Shown piece by piece: positions 1 to 7,918 of a stretch of DNA of 7,918 bases. The notes under the pieces were generated by a model. That model saw nothing but the letters and a program-made list of their open reading frames with translations. It had not been told where the DNA came from and ran no database searches. Position 1 is the first letter of the stretch. Each line of letters opens with the position of its first letter. Made by a program: the position numbers and the translations under genes. Source of the stretch: an uncultured Mesorhizobium sp. (GTDB taxonomy: Bacteria > Pseudomonadota > Alphaproteobacteria > Rhizobiales > Rhizobiaceae); NCBI GenBank assembly GCA_937958475.1, contig CALFXR010000060.1, forward strand, positions 1-7,918. Direction: 5' to 3'.

Positions 1-41
1 CGGGTCGCGTTCCGCTGCGCGTCGCTTGCCCGAGGATGACG
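1..41 (-). repeat. Partial short intergenic repeat (rhizobial type)
   Basis: Read on the minus strand, this stretch begins CGTCATCCTCGGGC and continues with a GC-rich run containing GCGCAGCGGAACGCG. That is the style of the short non-coding repeats common between genes in Rhizobiales. The element runs off the left edge, so only one end is visible. A related CGTCATTCC..GGGC element in the opposite orientation lies at 5174-5214. The remaining leader, 42-144, shows no convincing promoter, operator or small gene. The family assignment comes from memory of such repeats, not from a search. Confidence 0.5.
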
Positions 42-133
42 AAACGCGGAGGCGGAAGCGACAAACGGCCGGCAGGACAGAGGGGGGCAACGTCGGGCGC
101 CTTCGCTGGCAGTTCGTGCTCTTCGAAGCTACC

Positions 134-137
134 GAGG
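134..137 (+). promoter_or_regulatory. Ribosome binding site supporting a GTG start
   Basis: GAGG lies 7 bases before the GTG at 145-147. It supports that GTG as the start of the first acyl-CoA dehydrogenase gene. No ATG gives a complete N-terminal helix for this family. Confidence 0.55.
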
Positions 138-144
138 CCCCCCG

Positions 145-1308
145 GTGAACCTCGCCTACGCCCCCGCCGAGATCGCCTTCCGCGCCGAGGTGCGCGGCTG
201 GATGGAGGCCAACGTGCCGCCCGCCCGGCTGCCCTCCTTCGACGCCAGCCGCGAGGGCTTCGAGGCGCACCGCGCCTGGGAGCGGAAGCTCGCCGAGGGC
301 CGCTGGGGCATGGTCACCTGGCCGGAGGCCTATGGCGGGCGCGGGCTCGACCTGGTGCGCTGGCTGGTCTTCGAGGAGGAGTACTGGCGTGCCGGCGCGC
401 CGCTGCGCGTCAACCAGAACGGCATCTTCCTGCTCGGCCCGACCCTGATGGAATTCGGCACGCCCGAGCAGAAGGCGCGCTTCCTGCCGGCCATGGCCTC
501 GGGCGACGAGATCTGGGCACAGGCCTGGTCGGAGCCGCAGGCAGGCTCCGACCTCGCTGCGGTGCGCTCGACCGCGCGGCGCGACGGCGACGGCTACGTG
601 CTGTCGGGCCACAAGATCTGGTCGTCGCGCGCCGTCTTCGCCGACTGGGCCTTCGGCCTGTTCCGCAGCGATCCCGGCTCCGAGCGCCACAAGGGCCTGT
701 CGCTGGTCTTCTTCCCGCTCGACGCGCCGGGCGTGCGCGTCCAGCCGATCGCGCAGATCGACGGCGAGACCGGCTTCGCCGAGATCTTCCTCGACGAGGT
801 GCGCGTGCCCGCCTTCAACCGGCTCGGCGAGGACGGCCAGGGCTGGGCGATCTGCATGGCCACCGCCGGCTTCGAGCGCGGCCTGATGCTGCGCTCCCCG
901 GCGCGCTTCCAGGAAGCGGCGAAGCGGCTCGTCGCGCTCTACCGGGCGCATGAGGCCGACTGCGCCGACGGCACCCGCAGCGCCGTCATGCAGGCGGTCA
1001 TGGATGCCGATGCCTACGCGCTGTCGATCAACAGCACCGCGTCGCGGCTGATGGCCGGCGGCGCCATCGGCGCGGAGGCCTCCACCAACAAGATCTTCTG
1101 GTCGGAGATGGACATCGCCATGCACCGCACGGCGCTGTCGATCCTCGGCGCGCGCGCCGAGCTGCTCGCCGCCGCGCCGGGCGCCGGCGACGCCGGTCGC
1201 TGGCTCGACGGCTACTTCTTCTCGCTCGCCGGACCGATCTATGCCGGCTCCAACGAGATCCAGAAGAACATCATCGCCGAGCGCATGCTCGGCCTGCCGC
1301 GCGGGTGA
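145..1308 (+). CDS. Acyl-CoA dehydrogenase, catalytic (large) subunit type
   Basis: This is a 387-residue FAD-dependent acyl-CoA dehydrogenase, full length for the family, expected in the cytoplasm. It would make the alpha,beta double bond in an acyl-CoA and pass electrons to ETF. The N-terminal helical domain starts NLAYAPAEIAFRAEVR, typical of the family, which supports the GTG start. The middle beta domain has the flavin/substrate motif QAWSEPQAGSDLA (126-138) and GHKIWSS (155-161). The C-terminal helical domain ends YAGSNEIQKNIIAERMLG (366-383). The usual glutamate of a YEGT motif is alanine here, but FERG (243-246) puts Glu244 where isovaleryl-CoA and long-chain dehydrogenases carry their catalytic base. 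It is first in a five-gene operon, and the next gene, a smaller paralogue, starts about 5 bases after its stop. It may be the catalytic half of a heteromer like FadE29 or PimC. The substrate is unknown. Confidence 0.93.
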   Translation: MNLAYAPAEIAFRAEVRGWMEANVPPARLPSFDASREGFEAHRAWERKLAEGRWGMVTWPEAYGGRGLDLVRWLVFEEEYWRAGAPLRVNQNGIFLLGPTLMEFGTPEQKARFLPAMASGDEIWAQAWSEPQAGSDLAAVRSTARRDGDGYVLSGHKIWSSRAVFADWAFGLFRSDPGSERHKGLSLVFFPLDAPGVRVQPIAQIDGETGFAEIFLDEVRVPAFNRLGEDGQGWAICMATAGFERGLMLRSPARFQEAAKRLVALYRAHEADCADGTRSAVMQAVMDADAYALSINSTASRLMAGGAIGAEASTNKIFWSEMDIAMHRTALSILGARAELLAAAPGAGDAGRWLDGYFFSLAGPIYAGSNEIQKNIIAERMLGLPRG

Positions 1309-1313
1309 CCGCC

Positions 1314-2370
1314 ATGGACTTCCGCTTCAGCGATGAACAGCAGATGATGGCCGAGACGGTGCGCGGCCTGCTCGCCGAAATGTGCCGTCCGGCCGACCTG
1401 CGCAGCCTGATGACCGCCGGCGAGGCGCGCGACGCGACGCGCTGGTCGGCGCTCGTCGAGCTCGGCCTGCAGGGCGTGCTCGTGCCCGAGAGCGCCGGCG
1501 GCCTCGGACTGACCGCCGCCGACTTCGTCCTCGTCGCCGAGGCCTGCGGCTATGCCGCACTCCCAGAACCGCTGGTGGAGAACGCCGGCGTGGCGCTGCC
1601 GCTGCTCGCCGCGCTCGCCCGCGACCGCCGCTCGGCCGCGATCCTCGACCGGGCGCTCGCCGGCGACATCACGATCGCCGTCGCCCATCCCGCCAATCCC
1701 TTCGTCGCCGACGCCGACACGGCCGGCGCCGTGCTCTGCGTGCGCGGCGGCGAGGTGCATCTGTGCGACGCCGAGGCCGTGTCGCTGGTGCCGCAGCCTT
1801 CGGTCGATCCGTTCCGCCGCCTCTTCGCCATCGCCGACCGGCCGTGCCCGACGACCGCGATCGCCACGGTCGCGGAGGCTTCCGCTGCCATCGACGCCGC
1901 CCTCGACCACGGCGCGCTGTTTTCCGCCGCCCAGCTTGTCGGGATCGCCCAGCGCGCCGTCGACCTCGCCGTCGCCTATGCCGGCGAGCGCAGCCAGTTC
2001 GGCAAGCCGATCGGCTCCTATCAGGCGGTGAAGCACCTCCTCGCCACGGCGCAGGTGAAGATCGAGTTCGCCCGCCCGGTGGTCTATGCGGCCGCGGCGG
2101 AAGCCCGTCACGGCGACGCCTTCTCTCGCGCCCGCATCTCCCACGCCAGGCTCGCCGCGGCCGAGGCCGCCGACCTCGCCTGCCGCACCGCTGTCCAGGT
2201 GCACGGCGCCATGGGCTACTCCTGGGAAGTCGACGTCCATTTCTTCCTCAAGCGCGCGCTGGCGCTGGCCTCCTGGTGGGGCGACCGGCGTTTCCACCTC
2301 GACCGCGTCGGACGCCGGGTCTTCGACCTGCCGCTTGGCGCCGACCGCACATTCGCACGGGAGCACGACC

Positions 2371-2378
<8 letters not shown>
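1314..2378 (+). CDS. Acyl-CoA dehydrogenase, small, probably non-catalytic subunit
   Basis: This 354-residue acyl-CoA dehydrogenase paralogue is shorter than the usual 380-390. The N-terminus MDFRFSDEQQMM is classic for the family, so I chose the ATG at 1314. A GTG at 1305, overlapping the previous stop, would add three residues. The C-terminal domain is well kept: ERSQFGKPIGSYQAVKH (225-241) and QVHGAMGYSWEVDVHFFLKRA (295-315). The middle beta domain is shortened and lacks the SEPxAGSD flavin motif of its neighbour. At the helix where the neighbour has the catalytic Glu, this protein reads DHGALFSAAQLVG (198-210), without the ER pair. I infer a structural or FAD-binding partner of the upstream dehydrogenase, as in FadE28/FadE29 or PimC/PimD pairs. 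It overlaps the thiolase gene by 8 bases, so translation is probably coupled. Confidence 0.92.
2359..2363 (+). promoter_or_regulatory. Ribosome binding site of the thiolase gene
   Basis: GGGAG, inside the end of the preceding gene, lies 7 bases before the ATG at 2371. It supports that start and the 8-base overlap (ATGCCTGA) of the two genes. Confidence 0.6.
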
Positions 2379-3521
<1,143 letters not shown>

Positions 3522-3522
<1 letters not shown>

Positions 3523-3574
3523 GGCATGATCCCGGGAAGCGGGAACCGGTTCCCGGACAAGACCGTGCTCGAGC
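3522..3574 (+). repeat. Palindromic intergenic repeat inside the operon (RIME-like)
   Basis: The 65-base gap between the thiolase and the PaaY-like gene is almost filled by a palindromic element reading GCATGATCCCGGGAAGCGGG, then AACCGGTTCCCGGAC. It closely resembles a short repeat widespread between genes in rhizobia and relatives. At its centre is a perfect 14-base palindrome, GGGAACCGGTTCCC (3541-3554). As RNA it can form a long hairpin. The arms 3524-3531 and 3561-3568 pair with one wobble and one mismatch. Within them CCGGGAA (3532-3538) pairs with TTCCCGG (3550-3556), leaving a bulge at 3557-3560. No T run follows, so it is not an intrinsic terminator. The family name is from memory. 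Confidence 0.75.
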
Positions 3575-3575
3575 A

Positions 3576-3580
3576 AAGGA
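3576..3580 (+). promoter_or_regulatory. Ribosome binding site of the PaaY-like gene
   Basis: AAGGA lies 7 bases before the ATG at 3588, directly after the palindromic repeat. It decides the start of the PaaY-like gene and may derive from the tail of the repeat. Confidence 0.6.
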
Positions 3581-3587
3581 TCTAGCC

Positions 3588-4190
3588 ATGCCCTGCTATG
3601 CCTTCGAAGGCATCCGCCCGGTTGTCCATCCGACCAGCTTCGTCCACCCGACGGCCTCGCTGATCGGCGACGTCATCGTCGGACCCGGCTGCTACATCGG
3701 CGCCGGCGCGTCGCTGCGCGGCGATTTCGGCCGCATCGTGGTGGAGGGCGATTCCTCCGTGCAGGACAATTGCACGCTGCACACCGGCGCCGGCTCCGAC
3801 TGCGTCATCGGCCGCGGCGCCACGATCGGCCACGGCTCGATTGTCCACGGCGCCGCCATCGGCGAGAACGCGCTGGTCGGCATGAACGCCGTGGTCCTCG
3901 ACGAGGCGGTGATAGGCGCGGAAAGCCTGATCGGCGCGCTCAGCCTGGTGAAGTCCGACATGCGCGCACCGGCGCGCAGCCTGATCGCCGGCAATCCGGC
4001 GAAAGTGATCCGCGAGATGCCGGCCGAATCGATCGTCTGGAAGAACGACGGCGAGGGCGAATACCAGCGCCTGGCGCGCCAGTCGGTCGCCGATTTCGAG
4101 GAATGCGAGCCGCTGGCGGAGGCCGAGCCCGATCGCCGCCGCGTCTCGGGCGAGGCGCGCGCCGTCCGCCTGAAACTTGGGAGCAACTGA
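3588..4190 (+). CDS. Gamma-carbonic-anhydrase-fold protein, PaaY/CaiE type
   Basis: This 200-residue left-handed beta-helix protein is the length of PaaY. The hexapeptide-repeat region spans about 10-140. Arg44 and Asp46 (SLRGDFGR), Gln59-Asp60, and three histidines at the gamma-carbonic-anhydrase zinc positions, His65 (TLHTG), His82 and His87 (IGHGSIVHG), are all present, so a metal site is likely. The C-terminal tail with Trp151, EYQRL (158-162) and CEPLAEAEPDRRR matches PaaY/CaiE rather than generic gamma-carbonic anhydrases. PaaY is known as a CoA thioesterase that relieves a dead-end intermediate in phenylacetate breakdown. Here I infer a similar CoA-ester salvage or proofreading role for the beta-oxidation operon. 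No other paa genes are in the window. The SDR gene starts 1 base after its stop. Carbonic anhydrase activity remains an alternative. Confidence 0.9.
   Translation: MPCYAFEGIRPVVHPTSFVHPTASLIGDVIVGPGCYIGAGASLRGDFGRIVVEGDSSVQDNCTLHTGAGSDCVIGRGATIGHGSIVHGAAIGENALVGMNAVVLDEAVIGAESLIGALSLVKSDMRAPARSLIAGNPAKVIREMPAESIVWKNDGEGEYQRLARQSVADFEECEPLAEAEPDRRRVSGEARAVRLKLGSN
4179..4183 (+). promoter_or_regulatory. Ribosome binding site of the SDR gene
   Basis: GGGAG lies 8 bases before the ATG at 4192, inside the 3' end of the PaaY-like gene. It favours this ATG over an upstream TTG at 4177. Confidence 0.6.
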
Positions 4191-4191
4191 C

Positions 4192-5097
4192 ATGACGGGA
4201 ATCTGCGAGGGCCGCGTCGCCATCGTCACCGGGGCCGGCCGCGGGCTGGGCCGCGCCTATGCGCTCGGGCTCGCCGCCGAGGGCGCGAAGGTCGTCGTCA
4301 ACGACCTCGGCGTCGGCACGCATGGCGACGCCACCGCCGAGCGCCCGGCCGACGAGGTCGTCGCCGAGATCCGCCGCGCTGGCGGCGAGGCGGTCGCCAG
4401 CTTCGACGACGTCGCCGACTGGGAGGGCGGGGCGCGCATCGTCGGGACCGCCATAGACGCCTTCGGCCGCCTCGACGCCGTGGTCAACAATGCCGGCTTC
4501 GTGCGCGACCGCATGTTCGTCTCCTGCACGCCGGAGGAATGGGACGCCGTCATCCGCGTCCATTTGCGCGGTCATTTCTGCGTCTCGCGCCACGCCGTCG
4601 ACCACTGGCGCGCCGAGGCCAAGGCCGGCCGGCGGGTCGACGCGCGCATCATCAACACCTCGTCCGGCGCCGGCCTGCAGGGTTCCATCGGCCAGAGCGC
4701 CTATTCGGCGGCCAAGGCGGGCATCGCCACGCTCACCCTCGTCCAGGCGGCCGAGCTCGCGCGCTACGGCATCATGGTCAACGGCCTCGCCCCCAACGCC
4801 CGCACGCGCATGACCGAGACCGCCTTCGCCGAGGCGATGAAGGCTGAAGAAGGCACCTTCGATGTCTTCGCCCCGGAGAACACCGCGCCGCTCGTGGCTT
4901 TCCTGGTCAGCGAGCGCTCGACCGACGTCACCGGCCAGATCTTCGAGCTGATCGGCGGCAAGATCCGCCTCGCGCTGGGCTGGACCGACGGCCCCGAGCA
5001 CGACATCGGCCGCCGCTGGGAACCCGCCGCGCTCGGCGACGCCATCCACGAACTTATCGCCCTCCGCCCGGCGCCGAAGAAGGTCTACGGCAGCTGA
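4192..5097 (+). CDS. SDR dehydrogenase, probable 3-hydroxyacyl-CoA dehydrogenase
   Basis: This 301-residue classical short-chain dehydrogenase/reductase has the nucleotide motif TGAGRGLG (13-20), the adenine-site NNAG (99-102), catalytic Ser158 (INTSSGAG) and YSAAK with Tyr171 and Lys175. Asp38 in VVVNDLG, at the end of the second beta strand, predicts NAD rather than NADP. The NDLG sequence and the stretch RDRMFVSCTPEEWDAVI resemble the dehydrogenase domain of peroxisomal multifunctional enzyme type 2 and related SDRs that oxidise 3-hydroxyacyl-CoAs. About 45 residues beyond the usual SDR end (from near 257) form an extra tail. It is last in the operon and would supply the third beta-oxidation step, feeding the thiolase. 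Another secondary alcohol, such as a steroid hydroxyl, is a possible alternative substrate. Confidence 0.92.
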   Translation: MTGICEGRVAIVTGAGRGLGRAYALGLAAEGAKVVVNDLGVGTHGDATAERPADEVVAEIRRAGGEAVASFDDVADWEGGARIVGTAIDAFGRLDAVVNNAGFVRDRMFVSCTPEEWDAVIRVHLRGHFCVSRHAVDHWRAEAKAGRRVDARIINTSSGAGLQGSIGQSAYSAAKAGIATLTLVQAAELARYGIMVNGLAPNARTRMTETAFAEAMKAEEGTFDVFAPENTAPLVAFLVSERSTDVTGQIFELIGGKIRLALGWTDGPEHDIGRRWEPAALGDAIHELIALRPAPKKVYGS

Positions 5098-5124
5098 ACG
5101 CTTCGCCTCGCGCGTGAGCGGCAC

Positions 5125-5139
5125 CGCCGCGTAGCGGCG
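5125..5139. other. Small inverted repeat after the + strand operon
   Basis: CGCCGC (5125-5130) and GCGGCG (5134-5139) can pair around a 3-base loop, 27 bases after the SDR stop. No T run follows, so it is not a convincing terminator. It is the only hairpin between the operon end and the next repeat. Confidence 0.35.
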
Positions 5140-5173
5140 ACGGAGAGGGACCCCGGCACAGGCCCCGCATCTT

Positions 5174-5214
5174 CGTCATTCCAGGGCGGAGCCGGAGTGC
5201 AGCGAGCCTCGAAG
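5174..5214 (+). repeat. Short intergenic repeat (rhizobial type)
   Basis: The stretch starts CGTCATTCCAGGGCGGAGCC and goes on GGAGTGCAGCGAGCCTCG. This is the style of a short non-coding repeat seen between many rhizobial genes. It appears truncated, because the expected returning arm (a CCCTGGAAT-like complement) is missing. It shares the CGTCATYC..GGGC start with the element at 1-41, in the opposite orientation. The family assignment is from memory. Confidence 0.5.
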
Positions 5215-5244
5215 GTCGAGGGCGCCGGCGCAAGACCCCCGCCC

Positions 5245-5278
5245 GGAAAAGAGGAAGGCGGCCCGGAGGCCGCCTTCC
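5245..5278 (-). terminator. Intrinsic terminator of the glycerol transporter operon
   Basis: A perfect 11-base inverted repeat, GGAAGGCGGCC (5253-5263) and GGCCGCCTTCC (5268-5278), encloses a 4-base loop. Read on the minus strand, it begins 18 bases after the glpV stop and is followed directly by TCTTTTCC, a T-rich tail. On the plus strand no T run follows, so it acts mainly on transcripts from the right. Confidence 0.85.
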
Positions 5279-5296
5279 GCCGCGTGGCGGCTCAGC

Positions 5297-7036
<1,740 letters not shown>

Positions 7037-7039
7037 GAG

Positions 7040-7047
7040 TTCCTCCC
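7040..7047 (-). promoter_or_regulatory. Ribosome binding site of glpV
   Basis: GGGAGGAA on the minus strand ends 3 bases before the ATG, so the GGAGG core has 5-base spacing. It is a strong site and fixes the glpV start at 7036. Confidence 0.8.
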
Positions 7048-7069
7048 TATCAAGGTTGCAAGTGCGATA

Positions 7070-7097
7070 GGAGCGGCCGCCGGCACGCGGCCGCTCC
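7070..7097 (-). other. Intercistronic GC-rich hairpin between glpU and glpV
   Basis: A perfect 11-base inverted repeat, GGAGCGGCCGC (7070-7080) and GCGGCCGCTCC (7087-7097), has a 6-base loop in the 74-base gap between glpU and glpV. Downstream on the minus strand comes TATCGCACTTG, with no T run, so it is not a terminator. Such hairpins often mark mRNA processing or protect the 5' side of an abundant binding-protein message; that role is inferred. Confidence 0.7.
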
Positions 7098-7110
7098 ACC
7101 GTTTCCCCCT

Positions 7111-7395
7111 CTAGACGAATCGAAACACGCCGACGGCGTAGACGATCGAGAGAGCGAGAGCCCATCGCAGGTCGGGTCCGACGAGACCCAGCCATGCGAG
7201 ATGGATGTAGGCGCTGCCGAGCAGCGAAATGAACAGGCGGTCGCCGCGGGTGGTCTTCAGTCCCAGCACGCCGACGCGCGGATTTCCGCCGGGACTCGCC
7301 CATTCCCAGGCGGTCATGCCGGCGAGGAGCGCGAGGATCACGGCGAAGAATGTCGCCGTCTGCCAGGTCCACGCCATCCACGTCAGGTCGAACAT
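7111..7395 (-). CDS. glpU: Small membrane protein of glycerol transporter, GlpU (DUF2160)
   Basis: This 94-residue integral membrane protein is of the DUF2160 type, which is found in rhizobial glycerol transporter operons between glpQ and glpV, exactly its place here. Hydrophobic segments are at about 11-30, 54-72 and 76-93. A conserved loop between the first two reads EWASPGGNPRVGVLG (31-45) and KTTRGDRLFISLLGSAYIHLAW (47-68). The ATG at 7395 is preceded, after 6 bases, by AGGGAGG (7402-7408), which overlaps the glpQ stop codon, so translation is likely coupled. The gene is 11 bases from glpQ. Its biochemical role is unknown; an accessory or assembly subunit of the permease is an inference. 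Confidence 0.88.
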   Translation of the reverse strand: MFDLTWMAWTWQTATFFAVILALLAGMTAWEWASPGGNPRVGVLGLKTTRGDRLFISLLGSAYIHLAWLGLVGPDLRWALALSIVYAVGVFRFV

Positions 7396-7401
7396 TGTGA
7401 G

Positions 7402-7406
7402 CCTCC

Positions 7407-7408
<2 letters not shown>
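7402..7408 (-). promoter_or_regulatory. Ribosome binding site of glpU overlapping the glpQ stop
   Basis: On the minus strand the glpQ TAG runs straight into AGGGAGG, 6 bases before the glpU ATG. The shared bases suggest that ribosomes finishing glpQ restart on glpU. Confidence 0.7.

Positions 7409-7918
<510 letters not shown>

Noticed and set aside
36..953. Long plus-strand open frame of 305 residues
   Set aside because: Arg/Ala/Pro-rich translation with no domain, lying in another frame of the clear acyl-CoA dehydrogenase gene; a by-product of high GC.
3541..3554. 14-base perfect palindrome as a regulator operator
   Set aside because: It lies inside a repeat-like hairpin in the middle of an operon, not near a promoter, so a repeat explains it better.
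3940..5124. Minus-strand open frame of 394 residues opposite the SDR
   Set aside because: Low-complexity shadow of the SDR and PaaY-like genes; no recognisable family features.
7037..7381. N-terminal extension of GlpV (open frame to 7381)
   Set aside because: It would cover the glpU-glpV hairpin and most of glpU and would bury the signal peptide; the ATG at 7036 has a strong ribosome binding site.

Overview
The window looks like chromosomal DNA from a high-GC alphaproteobacterium of the order Hyphomicrobiales (Rhizobiales), perhaps near Mesorhizobium or other Phyllobacteriaceae. The support is the very GC-rich codon usage, a rhizobial-type glycerol ABC transporter (GlpQ, GlpU and GlpV in a row), and short palindromic intergenic repeats of the kind scattered through rhizobial genomes. 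The genus is inference. No RNA genes, CRISPR arrays, transposases or phage genes are visible.

Region 1 (about 1-144) is a short leader. Its left end carries a degraded intergenic repeat, and no convincing promoter can be picked out. Region 2 (145-5097, + strand) is a tight five-gene operon for degrading a CoA-linked acid: a catalytic acyl-CoA dehydrogenase, a smaller acyl-CoA dehydrogenase paralogue that appears to lack the catalytic glutamate, a degradative thiolase, a gamma-class carbonic-anhydrase-fold protein of the PaaY/CaiE type, and an SDR dehydrogenase with a 3-hydroxyacyl-CoA-dehydrogenase-like sequence. Together they cover three of the four beta-oxidation steps (desaturation, hydroxyl oxidation, thiolysis). 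No enoyl-CoA hydratase or CoA ligase is in the window. The paired dehydrogenases resemble heteromeric enzymes that act on bulky or unusual acyl-CoAs, such as steroid side chains (FadE28/FadE29) or pimeloyl-CoA (PimC/PimD). The true substrate cannot be read from the sequence. A rhizobial-type palindromic repeat lies inside the operon between the thiolase and the PaaY-like gene, and may supply the latter's ribosome binding site.

Region 3 (5098-5296) is the convergent junction. It holds another short intergenic repeat and a clear intrinsic terminator for the minus-strand operon. Region 4 (5297-7918, - strand) is the promoter-distal end of a glycerol ABC transporter operon, read right to left: the C-terminal part of permease GlpQ (cut by the window edge), the small membrane protein GlpU (DUF2160), and the periplasmic binding protein GlpV. 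A strong GC-rich hairpin lies between glpU and glpV. The ATPase genes (glpS, glpT) and first permease (glpP) should lie to the right of the window.

Nothing here is clearly a new type of system. The points most worth a second look are the apparently half-catalytic dehydrogenase pair, the PaaY-like protein outside any visible phenylacetate cluster, and the repeat embedded in the operon.
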